Shown piece after piece: positions 10,101 through 16,629 of a DNA stretch of 64,000 nt; within the stretch, counting starts at the first letter, position 1; every line of letters begins with the position of its first letter. A program made the translations under genes and the position numbers. The stretch is from Oxalobacteraceae bacterium CAVE-383 (GTDB taxonomy: Bacteria; Pseudomonadota; Gammaproteobacteria; Burkholderiales; Burkholderiaceae_D). The notes beneath the pieces were generated by a model that did not search any database, had not been told where the DNA came from, and saw only the letters and a list, made by a program, of their open reading frames with translations. Location of the stretch: the NCBI GenBank assembly GCA_004134995.1, contig REGP01000005.1, positions 124,001 through 188,000 on the forward strand, read 5' to 3'.

Positions 10101-12370
10101 AGCAATGTATCGTTACCTGCACCACCGGTAATATTCTGGACATTCAGGGTGGATGTGGATAAAACTTGACTTATGTTCTCGTCGGAATTTGCGCTGACGT
10201 ATGTGGTTACAGAAGTTCCCGCAATGACACCTTGGGTTGCGACCAGATAACCACCATCCAAAGCTGCCGTCGTCGACCCAAAAGGATCGGCAATGAAACG
10301 TGCAGCTTGTGCAACTTGAATCTGACCATTTCGAACAAAGCTTCCAGTAGCAAGTATTTCATTCCCGGCATTGGTCAAACCGCTTTGCGTAATTGAGTTC
10401 AGATTGATCGACGTGATCCCAAGACTATCGAGCGTTCTCAGCTCACCATCGTCTGTTTTGGCGTCATGATTTGCATCAATCCATACTTTCACGCTATTCC
10501 AAGCCGCGTCAGCCTGGGTGAACTGGTTATCGTGATTCGTGTCCAGACTACTCAGTGCGGAAAATCCATTAGCAAAAGTTTTTTGCCCTGCGGTGTTACT
10601 CCCTGCCAACCCGGGAGCACCGTTGTAGTACTCAGAAAATACTTCGCTGATGCCATTGATTTTTCCGTCGCCATCCAAATCCTGAACCAGCATCCCTTCC
10701 CCGCCAGCCATCCACCCCGTCTGTTCATTTGTTATTTGACCATTTGCATCACGATCGTTGTCTATATCGAAAAGAACTGGATCTTCGCTATTGCTTGTAA
10801 GAGTTACTCCTCCTCCATCTAAATCCAGGATGAGAGGATCGGTGGCCAATCTCAAACCGAAACCGTTAGAAAATGAATTGAGACCGGAACCGAACGCAGT
10901 ATAGTCAACGGGACCTTTTGTGAAATCCAAATTCCCAAAATTCAAAGTCGGATTCAAGCTGATATTAAAATTGCCTGGCCGCAAACCTTCCGAAGCAAAA
11001 AACATGGCGAAATTGGGGTTGCCAATTGCAGAATTGACGCTGCCGAACAAGTCTGAATCAAAGCCAACTGTGTAGTTGTTGTTTCCAATAATGATGTTGT
11101 TGACGATGTGATTGGCTTCAGCCGCAGCTGCAGCGATACTTGCGTCAATTCCAACATTTGTGTTGATATCGACTGAGGAATGTGTCGGTATTTTTACAAC
11201 TGTGCCATCCGCCAAACTTTCACTATCACTAAGATTTGTATTCGCATTTATTAAATCTTGAAGCGGAATATTAAATACCTCAGCAATCGTAGCTAGATCG
11301 CGAAGATTACTGTCTACAATATATGAGTCCCCCGTTCCCAATAAGAAGGTCGATGTCGCACTATTAGCAATCGATCCTTCTAGAATTGGAGTACTACGAT
11401 TTTCCGCAGTTACGGAGTACGTAGAAGTTGGTCCATTCGAACCGTTAGTTTTTGTGTTTTGATTTATCGTTACCCCTGTTTGTAGATTGGTAAGTGATAA
11501 AGTATTTCCCTCCTCGCTGGGAGTGGAAGTGATGTTATATGTTCCATCGGGGGTACTTACATTGTTATAAACAACCTTACCGGCTTGTGAGACTTTCACA
11601 ATATCTGGGGGTAACGTTCCTTCTGGATCTTTCGGAAATGTCCATGTAACCAGCTGATTTTTTTCTGATGGAACCTGAAGGCTAATCTGACCATTAGGAC
11701 CATTAAAATAAAAAATGGAGGTGCTTGCGCCATCACCACCAACGGAACCTAATTGGGTAACTGATGCGACAGTCTGAGGAGCGTAACCTGTAATAATATC
11801 GCCGCGATCATTTAACAACGGAACCAGCATCTGCTGACCAACCGACAGCAGAGGATTGGGATTATCTAATGCCTTGAGAAAACTTAGGCTCGTCACTGCA
11901 CTAACGAACCCATTAAAAGCTCTTGCATTGTCCGGAACGGATAACCAAGCCACGCCTTGTGACGCTCCAATTGAGATTAAATTAAAAACGAACTGGCCGG
12001 GACCTTCAGGAACGGCCCCTGCAATCCCCGCTACGCACGAAAGTAAATCAAGCCCAGTCCTTGTTACATCTGCCACCGTTCCCGTACCATTGTGTACCGC
12101 TCCAATTGCAGCCGCAAATCTTTCAACCGCAATCGGCAATTTCAGTAAATTCAATTTAAAAACGACGACTGAAACTCCTATTGGCAGATTATTACCCAAC
12201 GCGTTGTAAATAGCTTGCCCAGTCGATGTCACCGCAGTAGCGGTAGTTAAGAAGGCCGAAGCCTTATCTAAAAAATCGCCTCCGTTGCTTGGCGTTTCGG
12301 ACAGGCTCACCCAATCATTAAGGGCGCTAGCGCCGGCATGGGCCACATCAGCTAAAGTAGGTGTTGTCAT
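1..12370 (-). CDS. Giant RTX protein with S8 protease and P-domain (3' end outside window)
   Basis: The frame opens at ATG 12370 and stays in phase to the window edge, at least 4,123 codons; the same phase was checked near 8209, 4918 and 58. Visible segments by approximate residue: unique N-terminus; LysM-like 345-396; EF-hand-like (DLDGGG, DGDGKING) 508-650; RTX nonapeptides 747-933; cadherin-like 1000-1093; subtilisin-like protease 1132-1413 with His1203 (SKHATMVAG), an AAGN oxyanion motif and Ser1390 (GTSFAAP); P-domain 1490-1597 (SPSGN, GTWTLQV, SWDLDLYG); RTX-type repeats about 1630-2370; thirteen YQWYADG repeats 2460-3634; a dystroglycan-type cadherin-like segment near 3657-3740; terminal RTX-type repeats. 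No N-terminal signal peptide is evident, which fits type I secretion with a C-terminal signal beyond the window. No secretion genes are visible here. The role is inferred: a calcium-stabilised secreted or surface protease/adhesin. The usual catalytic Asp position reads Glu1157. No strong ribosome site precedes the ATG. Confidence 0.9.
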   Translation of the reverse strand, partial: MTTPTLADVAHAGASALNDWVSLSETPSNGGDFLDKASAFLTTATAVTSTGQAIYNALGNNLPIGVSVVVFKLNLLKLPIAVERFAAAIGAVHNGTGTVADVTRTGLDLLSCVAGIAGAVPEGPGQFVFNLISIGASQGVAWLSVPDNARAFNGFVSAVTSLSFLKALDNPNPLLSVGQQMLVPLLNDRGDIITGYAPQTVASVTQLGSVGGDGASTSIFYFNGPNGQISLQVPSEKNQLVTWTFPKDPEGTLPPDIVKVSQAGKVVYNNVSTPDGTYNITSTPSEEGNTLSLTNLQTGVTINQNTKTNGSNGPTSTYSVTAENRSTPILEGSIANSATSTFLLGTGDSYIVDSNLRDLATIAEVFNIPLQDLINANTNLSDSESLADGTVVKIPTHSSVDINTNVGIDASIAAAAAEANHIVNNIIIGNNNYTVGFDSDLFGSVNSAIGNPNFAMFFASEGLRPGNFNISLNPTLNFGNLDFTKGPVDYTAFGSGLNSFSNGFGLRLATDPLILDLDGGGVTLTSNSEDPVLFDIDNDRDANGQITNEQTGWMAGGEGMLVQDLDGDGKINGISEVFSEYYNGAPGLAGSNTAGQKTFANGFSALSSLDTNHDNQFTQADAAWNSVKVWIDANHDAKTDDGELRTLDSLGITSINLNSITQSGLTNAGNEILATGSFVRNGQIQVAQAARFIADPFGSTTAALDGGYLVATQGVIAGTSVTTYVSANSDENISQVLSTSTLNVQNITGGAGNDTLLGDANANMMAGAAGADNFDSGAGDDILLIDAADTTAVLTGTGHIDAGAGTDVIQVIGKDGVVINLAEANAEIFVGNDGNDIVIGGGRTSVYVEGGAGDDLIAGGAANDVLSGEDGNDEIDGGAGNDLIRGHRGNDTLYGGDGDDVIDGGLDDDVLFGNSGNDVITGGGGDDRIDGGDGTDVAMFSGSYADYSITKQQDASGNISYRVVNKNSGVNGADTLVNVEKVSFDDIQNFSLSQNVGTSTGIFTPLSVSDTLNIDANGQALTRTSAHLISKGQLVSNDIDADTDVSQLSIYAVSDAVGGTATITAAGDVLFIPDANYQGVMGFKYSVQDAQGVVTSLSVNGTAAALKAAVYLQTTDLEDADGQIDPLLSKEWYLQDANVIGVWRDYTGKGVRIGQFEPSDLYATDDEVFDYRHPDLIANVDKEWLNTLDDDGNSDVSQNFSKHATMVAGVMVAARNGEGGVGVAYGASLAGVPIPDVAGMTPEQATAVAADAILHFKEYDIVNNSWGTSIGFPFKVVPLGTLAQGIGEALIEGRDGKGTAIVMAAGNSRATGGNSNDDPLMANWGVITVGAIKQKPDLGSGVLATETFSNPGASILISAAGTNIDTASRELITDDGSTFGGDNTSATGTSFAAPIVSGIIALMLEANPNLGYRDIQTILALTARKVDDSTTDWVYNGATNWNGGGMHVSHDYGFGDVDALAAVRLAETWQQQNTIQNLDVFKTSSGVLNQSIPDGNLTGLSNSLTVQSGIQLESAQINVELDHPMIGDLIIRLISPSGNVSILMDRTGKAPGSDVTVRGDASGETVGFSFNTTHVRGESSGGTWTLQVVDAATGAVGTLKSWDLDLYGSGDIVDNTYVYTNEFGDASLTPGLTRSVLNDTGGVDVLNAAAVTGNTTLNLNAGSTSTIAGRNLTINGQIEIAFTGDGNDTLIGDANAARLESGRGNDTISAGGGRDYLDGGTGNNTLTGGSGADIFSIHQNAGGTDTITDFEVATQGEKILIVDVNGIRGFSQLSLTASGADTIVGLGNGQNIVIKNIAPSQVTEQNFTFLDSEAALKLYGTRAEGFLYANATAGDDNAGLLPDPRGDINYFAMGGNDSIYSRGDNDLLDGGNGDDFLSGDYQVAGWDTLTTGDDWIEGGAGNDTLYGSVGNDYLNGGSGANVLIGEDGDDTINSSSDGVDYIEGDAGNDILIMDGDLGAANITSNGFYGNRSGGSGSDTFKFTADGGGSNYFAWNATPGFEATEASNLIVDFDPTQSGDVIDLSAMTWLAGFSDLTVTNRSDHGVNFAYISANIGGNTLNINLRDVTASQLNASNFRFAPASDIGEILGTTSVDNLVGNAGANTINGGVGADIMTGRTGDDIYVVDNLGDVVNELPGGGYDTVESSVSYSLSSDVEVLSLTGSGNSNATGNSQNNRLKGNAGNNLLDGGGGADDMLGGAGDDIYIVDTQLDTVTEKLNEGVDSVRSGVSWTLGANVENLSLTGINNINATGNELNNTLIGNSASNVLDGGRGSDIMSGGAGDDIYYVDNSGDQVVENSAEGVDTIVSSVNLVLNGNIENGILSGSATTLTGNELDNNLTGTSSANVLSGGGGADTISGGMGNDTYVWSKGDGNDVLSDHDVTLGNIDVLRLSDVASNDVRFTHNGNDLLITVLSTNEKITLQSQYNGTADRIEQIEFSNGSRVALPAVDALPTGVVTISGIAKQGEVLAVSNSLADIDGVGTITYQWYANDVAIVGATGSSLTLAQVQVGKAISVKAAYTDGYGTVESVSSTATAAVVNTNDAPTGAVTITGLAAQGQTLTATNTLADADGLGAISYQWYADGIAINGATVDSFTLAQAQVGKAISVKASYTDGLGANESIASTNTAAVANLNDTPTGSVTITGTPTQGQTLTASNSLNDADGLGTVSYQWYADGVAIAGANTASLTLVQTQVGKAISVTAGYTDNMGTVESVSSAATSTVANINDAPTGAVTITGLAAQGQTLTATNTLADTDGLGAISYQWYADGIAINGATASNFTLVQAQVGKSISVTASYSDGFGAHESIGSSATVTVANVNDAPIGIITITGTATQGETLTAANSLVDIDGMGSITYQWYADGAAIDGAVVDSLALTQDLVGKAITVKANYTDDFGTAESIASAATSAIANVNDAPVGIVTITGTAEQGQTLTASNTLSDADGLGTIAYQWYADDVAINGATTSTLTLAQDQVGKAIIVKAGYTDNLGTIESVSSTATDVVDNINDDPAGAVTIFGMAAQGQTLMAGNTLADADGLGAISYQWYADDVAIDGATSNSFTLAQDQVGKAITVSAGYTDAFGTVESVNSIATAAVENVNDAPTGSVTIAGTAAQGETLTVSDTLDDVDGLGAVSYQWYADGVAISGATDDNFTLAHAQVGKAISVKASYTDGFGAAESVDSASTPLVSSTNTEPTGSVTILGTAAQGQTLTAANSLADIDGMGPLSYQWFADDVAIDGATAGSLVLTQDQVGKAISVTATYTDGSSNIESISSDATDDVSNINDAPAGIVTITGTATQGQILIAANSLSDIDGLGDIAYQWYADGVAIDGATESSLALAQEQVGKAVSVKAVYTDGFGTIESVNSNSTAAVANINDAPTGSVVISGTALEGQTLTATNTLGDIDGMGAVSYQWYADGVAIAGATSDSFVLTTAQIGKAINVAAGYTDALGTVESVSSSSTAAVDNINHAPTGAVTISGTTAQGQTLVAANTLADADGLGAIAYQWYADGVAISGATAGSLVLTQAQVGKSISVAAGYTDNFGGIESVASMATALVDNVNDAPAGAIAIVGLAAQGHTLTVANTLTDADGLGAMGYQWQSSTDGISWTPIDGATANSLTLTSDQMGAQIRVVASYTDGYLNPESVTSAATTAVTFGDVAPVVAIPLSNQVIVVGSAFSYVVPVNAFQDEDPGDTLTYQAKLADGSALPSWLTFNATTRTFSGTSSTAGTISVQVIATDSASEFVSDTFTLVTQAAGQTLTGTPDADMLTGNSAANTLSGLAGDDILNGGAGNDTMIGGTGNDTYIVDATGDIVTETSTDPTEIDTVQSSVTYTLGANVENLVLTGAAVINGTGNTLDNVLTGNAAANTLSGGAGADTMTGGLGNDIYVVDDVNDVVIETSTLATEIDTVQSSVSYTLSANVEKLTLTGTAAIDATGNALANTLTGNTGANVLNGGAGADTMVGGTGNDTYVVDNAGDVVTETSTSSTEIDTVQSSITYTLGTNLENLTLTGTSAINGTGNTAKNTLTGNTAANTLNGGTGADTMIGDLGNDTYVVDNVGDIVIETSTLATEIDTVQSSVTYTLSDNVENLVLTGTAAINGTGNDSKNTMTGTDGANILDGGLGADKMTGG
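1465..5010 (-). repeat. Thirteen tandem ~276-bp repeats (92 aa, YQWYADG type)
   Basis: Within the giant gene, a unit centred on the peptide YQWYADG recurs at about 4918, 4640, 4366, 4090, 3814, 3538, 3262, 2986, 2710, 2434, 2158, 1882 and 1606, a constant step near 276 bp. Each unit also carries an ADADGLG-like stretch before YQWYADG and a TLAQAQVGKAISVKASYTD-like stretch after it. The last copy (YQWQSS) is divergent. Such units are known from large bacterial surface and RTX proteins as Ig-like or cadherin-like stalk domains; the fold here is inferred from the motif. Confidence 0.88.
5270..6090 (-). repeat. Second, divergent block of RTX-type ~245-bp repeats
   Basis: About three and a half units resembling the terminal array (GGAGDDIYYVDN, then a V-S-V--L--N-ENLSLTG stretch) are spaced near 245 bp. 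They are less alike and more AT-rich than the copies at 1-1120. They lie between the RTX segment that follows the P-domain and the YQWYADG array, so one repeat type occurs on both sides of the other. Confidence 0.75.
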
Positions 12371-12377
12371 AGTCAGA

Positions 12378-12698
12378 TTAATTTAATAATTGAGAAATAA
12401 AAGTTAAGAAACCATAGCCGAGGGCATGTCCAATAATTACATTGACCACTTGAAAGATCAGTTTGAACCACCAAGGACGGTTCCTCTTAAATTCGGGGTC
12501 ATGTATATCAATTATTTTGTATGCTTTGAGCAAAGCTATAGCGACGATCAACACTCCTAAACAGCCAATTGATATTTCTCTAACAAAGAAATTTTTTTTT
12601 GGTCCAAAAAAATGAATACTTATCAAAGACAAAAAAAATCCGATAAGAAGACAGATCCAAGGAAAGTAACTATTTGAATTTTCTTTTTCGTCAGCCAA
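12378..12698 (-). CDS. Small predicted membrane protein, unknown function
   Basis: A 106-residue protein begins at TTG 12698, supported by a GGAGA ribosome site about 7 nt upstream. I see three hydrophobic segments: about residues 13-30 (WICLLIGFFLSLISIHFF), 40-60 (REISIGCLGVLIVAIALL) and 83-105 (LIFQVVNVIIGHALGYGFL). A charged loop (DPEFKRNRPWW) lies between the last two. The stop lies 7 bp upstream of the giant RTX gene's ATG, which has no ribosome site of its own, so the two are probably co-transcribed and perhaps translationally coupled. I do not recognise the family. A role in handling, immunity to or export of the giant protein is speculation based only on position. Confidence 0.65.
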   Translation of the reverse strand: MADEKENSNSYFPWICLLIGFFLSLISIHFFGPKKNFFVREISIGCLGVLIVAIALLKAYKIIDIHDPEFKRNRPWWFKLIFQVVNVIIGHALGYGFLTFISQLLN

Positions 12699-13786
12699 AT
12701 TATTCTCCGAGATTTCGCTCTCACAAATTCCTAATATTTTTTATCGTTCCGCTTTAGTCACATTTTTACTCGCATTCGAAAACATTTATCGTTCCATGAA
12801 GCGCTCTTTTTTATGATATCCAAGCGCGCATACTAGGATATGTGACAGATATTGATTGCGTATCGTGGATGGATTTGATGCCCCTTTCGCCAATACTCCA
12901 AAATAAATCCTTGGGATTTGGAGGGCGATCGAGAAGATGCGACGCATTGTTTTTAAACGTGAATTTTTTGAGACGACCCGACCGATATTTGGAGGAATGC
13001 CTTCAAGTCCAAAAATATAAAAATATGTTCGGCATCGCTGATATAAGTTGTCGGTGATGAATGCGAAAGAAATGAAATTCGCTGAACGAGGATGCTTAAA
13101 GTACGTACCAACTTTTCTAAAAATCAACCAACTTGCCGTTGGCCAATCGACCGAAACTCGATTATTCAGCACGCGCTTTCTCCATACGACTACATCCCTT
13201 AATTCAGCCAAACCCTTGTCCGTTACAAGAATTTAGCCAACGCTTTTTTACTTGATTTTATTTTCACTGTGAAATATTAATGAATTTCTAGATTTTTTTT
13301 AAAGCTGTCTGTCGTTTTCGTTCCCTCACGAAAAAAGACTACTTACATCAGTAAGTAAAAGTAACAAATTTAAATGCAAAGTTTATGTCCAAATCTGACA
13401 CATTCAGATTTTCTGAGCGGATATATGAGCATTTCTCACAATCTGAGGTTCTTAAGAGAAATTTATCTTTCAATTTCTTTCCTCACGAAAAATAATTAGC
13501 ACTGACACACAACATATTGCGCCGTGACTCCGATGCATAGCGTCAATCCGACCTATTCCGCAAACCAAGCCGGTCACAGCGTAAAACTCTTTTGGAAAAA
13601 TATGCCCGCAGAATCCGAATGCAGATTGAGGCAATAATGAAGGAGGGAATATTGTTTATATCGAAAACAAAAAGCAAAAATGGAAGCCGCAACTGCGCTT
13701 CCATTCGGTGTTAATGCTTTATATTTCTTCAGTGATGCAAATTCGAGGTTTCGAAATTTGCTCCAGCATCCTGTAGATAAGAATAC
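12699..13786. promoter_or_regulatory. AT-rich gene-free stretch with inverted and direct repeats
   Basis: No convincing gene is seen in about 1.09 kb between the small membrane-protein gene and tRNA-Val. The DNA is markedly AT-rich. It holds an inverted repeat ACTTAC-atca-GTAAGT at 13341-13356, another AATCTGA-n5-TCAGATT at 13392-13410, and a direct repeat built on CCTCACGAAAAA at about 13324-13335 and 13481-13492. Because both genes to the left read leftward, this is the likely promoter and regulatory region of the giant RTX operon. No promoter hexamers could be fixed with confidence. Confidence 0.4.
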
Positions 13787-13863
<77 letters not shown>

Positions 13864-13960
13864 AAAGAAGCGAGATTATACGAGGCATTTTGCGGGCTTG
13901 CAAGCGCTGATTCCAAAAAAGCCCACTCCCAGCATCAGCGCCCGCTCCTACTGCCCGCTC

Positions 13961-16210
13961 TTATTGTCTCTTCGCATCAATCACCCCGCTAACCTCCCGG
14001 ATCACCGTCAACGCCTTCTGCAACTGCGCCGTCGCCGCAATCTCAACCACGAAGGTCATGCGCGCCTGCCCCTTTGCGCTTTGCGTACTGACGCCGATCA
14101 CGTTGATTTTTTCGCGCAGGAGGATTTCCGAGATGTCGCGCAGCAAACCCTGGCGGTCGCCGGCCAGCACGAAAATATCGACCGGATACACGGTATCGCC
14201 CGGCGCGCCCCAGGTGGTCTGGATCACCCGTTCCGGCGCCTTGGAACTCATCTCCAGAAAATTCTTGCAATTGCCGCGGTGGATGGACACACCCTTGCCG
14301 CGCGTGATGAAGCCGACGATGTCGTCCGGCGGCGCCGGCTTGCAGCACCTCGCCAATTGCGTCAGCAAACCGTCGGTGCCGACCACCAGCACGCCGGATT
14401 TGGCGCCCTGCACCACGCTCGATGCGCGGCTCTTGCGGGTAATGGTGGCTTCGTCGACCACCGGGTTTTTGTCCGGTTCGCCGCCGTGCAGGGCCTGCTC
14501 GACATGGCGCAGGCTGAATTCGTCCTTGCCCACCGCCAGGAACAGATCGTCAAGGCGCTGGAAACCGAGCTTGTGCGCCAGCTCTTCCAGGTTGACCGCA
14601 GTCTTGCCCTCGCGCTGCAGGGTCTTTTCGATCTGCCCGCGGCCGCTGGCCAGGGTTTCCTGCTGTTCGATCGCGTTGAACCAGGCGCGTACCTTGGAAC
14701 GGGTGCGCGAGCTGACGGCATAGCCGGGACTGAGCCAGTCGCGCGAGGGGCCCGCCGGTCCGCTCTTGGCGGTGATGATGTCGACCGTCTGGCCATTCTT
14801 CAGGACCGTATTCAAGGGCACCATCACGCCGTCCACACGCGCGCCGCGGCAGCGGTGGCCGACGTCGCTGTGCAGGTGATAGGCGAAATCGATCGGGGTC
14901 GCGCCGCTCGGCAATTCGATCACGCGTGCCTGCGGCGTCAGCACATAGATGCGGTCGTCCAGCGTGGTGGTCTTGAGTTTCTCGGCCCAGTCGCGCCGCA
15001 CCTCCTCGCGCTCGACGACAGCGTCCGAGACTTCGCTTTTCCAGGCCAGCAGTTGCCGCAGCCAGGCGATTTTCTCGTCGTACTTCTGCGCCGCGCCGGG
15101 GGCCGAGCCGCCCGTTTCCTTGTAGCGCCAGTGCGCGGCGATGCCGTATTCGGCGAAGTTGTGCATGTCGTGCGTGCGGATCTGCACTTCCAGCGGCCGA
15201 TCGTCGTCGGCCATCACCACCGTGTGCAAGGACTGATAGCCGTTCGCTTTCGGACGCGAAATGTAATCGTCGAATTCCTTGAGCAGCGGGGTCCAGATGT
15301 TGTGCACCATCGCCAGCACGGCGTAGCAGCTCTTGACGTCATCGACGATGACGCGGAAGGCGCGCACGTCATACAGATCGGCAAAGTCGAGCGCCTTGCC
15401 GCGCATTTTGTTCCAGATGCTGTAGATATGCTTGGGGCGCCCGGACACCTCGGCCTTGATGCCGGCCGCGGCCAGTTCGGCGCGCAGGCGGATGATCGCG
15501 GCTTCGACGAAACCTTCGCGCTCGATGCGCTTTTCTTCGAGCATCTTGGCGATGCGCTTGTAGGTGGCCGGCTCCAGGAAACGGAAAGACAGGTCTTCCA
15601 GTTCCCATTTCAGTTGCCAGATGCCCAGCCGGTTGGCCAGCGGGGTATACAAATCCAGGGTATCGCGCGCATATTTTTCGGAGAGCTCGCTTTCCAGCTT
15701 GATCTCGGCGAAATAACGCAAAGTGGCGACCCGCGACGCCAGCCGCACCAGCACCACGCGCATGTCCGATGCCATCGCCAGCAGCATCTTGCGCAGCGTT
15801 TCAACCTGCGCCGCCGCCTGTTGCGAGGCGTTCTTGCCGCGCAATACTTCCTGCTGGCGCGGATGCTGGGCAATGGTGTTGAAACGGATCAATTGCCGGA
15901 TGCCGCTCATCAAGTCGGCGGTGTCCTGGCCGAAGCGCTCGGCAATGGTTTCGGCCACGGCCGGGTCGATCGCCGGCATGCTGAGCAGCAGGCCGGCCAG
16001 GCGCGTTTCGACATCGGCGTCCAGCGACGCCAGTATCTGTCCCACGCTCAGCGCATGCGCCAGCGCTTCCTGCCCGGAAGGCACGGTGCGGCCGGCGTAC
16101 AGCGACTCGACCAGCTCCAGCGCTTCCAGCACCTTGGCGGTCTCGCCGGCGCGCAAGTCCCGGGTCAGCGTGGCCTGGATGTCGCTATTTGTCGTTGCAA
16201 TCGAAACCAT
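13961..16210 (-). CDS. relA: (p)ppGpp synthetase RelA
   Basis: A 749-residue RelA/SpoT-family protein, the usual length. Residues about 60-200 correspond to the hydrolase region, but the His-Asp pair is absent (SMPAIDPAV where HD would be), so hydrolase activity is not expected. The synthetase region about 240-360 has GRPKHIYSIWNKM and EFDDYISRPKANGYQSLHT; the acidic EFDD form is characteristic of RelA rather than SpoT. TGS (about 390-450) and C-terminal ACT (about 675-745) domains follow. RelA makes (p)ppGpp from GTP/GDP and ATP on stalled ribosomes. The gene follows a RidA-family gene on the same strand, and three 13-bp repeats lie just before its start. Confidence 0.96.
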   Translation of the reverse strand: MVSIATTNSDIQATLTRDLRAGETAKVLEALELVESLYAGRTVPSGQEALAHALSVGQILASLDADVETRLAGLLLSMPAIDPAVAETIAERFGQDTADLMSGIRQLIRFNTIAQHPRQQEVLRGKNASQQAAAQVETLRKMLLAMASDMRVVLVRLASRVATLRYFAEIKLESELSEKYARDTLDLYTPLANRLGIWQLKWELEDLSFRFLEPATYKRIAKMLEEKRIEREGFVEAAIIRLRAELAAAGIKAEVSGRPKHIYSIWNKMRGKALDFADLYDVRAFRVIVDDVKSCYAVLAMVHNIWTPLLKEFDDYISRPKANGYQSLHTVVMADDDRPLEVQIRTHDMHNFAEYGIAAHWRYKETGGSAPGAAQKYDEKIAWLRQLLAWKSEVSDAVVEREEVRRDWAEKLKTTTLDDRIYVLTPQARVIELPSGATPIDFAYHLHSDVGHRCRGARVDGVMVPLNTVLKNGQTVDIITAKSGPAGPSRDWLSPGYAVSSRTRSKVRAWFNAIEQQETLASGRGQIEKTLQREGKTAVNLEELAHKLGFQRLDDLFLAVGKDEFSLRHVEQALHGGEPDKNPVVDEATITRKSRASSVVQGAKSGVLVVGTDGLLTQLARCCKPAPPDDIVGFITRGKGVSIHRGNCKNFLEMSSKAPERVIQTTWGAPGDTVYPVDIFVLAGDRQGLLRDISEILLREKINVIGVSTQSAKGQARMTFVVEIAATAQLQKALTVIREVSGVIDAKRQ

Positions 16211-16216
16211 TATTGA

Positions 16217-16255
16217 TACTTGAACCTCATACTTGAACCTTATCCTTGAACCTTA
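16217..16255. repeat. Three tandem 13-bp repeats before relA
   Basis: Units TACTTGAACCTCA, TACTTGAACCTTA and TCCTTGAACCTTA are directly adjacent at 16217-16229, 16230-16242 and 16243-16255. The last overlaps the stop codon of the RidA-family gene. On the coding (minus) strand each unit supplies a purine-rich AAGG or GAGG core, and the one nearest relA lies just upstream of its ATG, so the array occupies the translation initiation region. Confidence 0.8.
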
Positions 16256-16612
16256 TTTCTGCGCCGCGACGACGATGATTTCCACCAGCAATTCGGGACG
16301 CGCCAACAGCGCTTCCACGGTAGCGCGCGGCGGCGCATTGCCGGGCGCCACCCAGGCGTCCCATACGGCATTCATGCCCGCGAAGTTTTTGACATCGGAC
16401 AAATAGATTTGGCACGACAGAATCATCGATTTATCGCTGCCGGCCTCGGCCAGCAGGCGGTCGATATGTCCCAGCACTTCGCGCGTCTGGCCGCCGATAT
16501 CCTGGGCGGTGTCTTCGGCGACCTGCCCCGCCAGGTAAATCGTGCCGTTGTGAATTGCCGCTTCCGACAGGCGCGCGCCGACGTGCAGGCGCTGGATTTT
16601 ATTCGTACTCAT
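16253..16612 (-). CDS. RidA (YjgF/YER057c/UK114) family protein
   Basis: A 119-residue protein of typical RidA length with TIYLAGQVAED, the trimer-forming core, and the conserved arginine in PPRATVEA, followed by LVEIIVVAA. Family members with this arginine hydrolyse reactive enamine/imine intermediates released by PLP enzymes. This member resembles a RidA subgroup but not clearly RidA itself, so no symbol is given. It lies 17 bp downstream of the alpha/beta hydrolase gene and just upstream of relA on the same strand, so the three may form a short operon. Confidence 0.88.
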   Translation of the reverse strand: MSTNKIQRLHVGARLSEAAIHNGTIYLAGQVAEDTAQDIGGQTREVLGHIDRLLAEAGSDKSMILSCQIYLSDVKNFAGMNAVWDAWVAPGNAPPRATVEALLARPELLVEIIVVAAQK

Positions 16613-16629
16613 TTACCGTTCCTTAAGAC

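Noticed and set aside
12786-13211. 141-codon minus-strand open frame in the AT-rich gap
   Set aside because: No domain or hydrophobic pattern, no ribosome site, and composition like the surrounding non-coding DNA; also overlapped by short frames on the other strand.
13898-16216. 772-codon plus-strand open frame opposite relA
   Set aside because: It is the antisense image of a clear, full-length relA in GC-rich DNA; its translation is rich in His/Arg/Gln with no recognisable motif.
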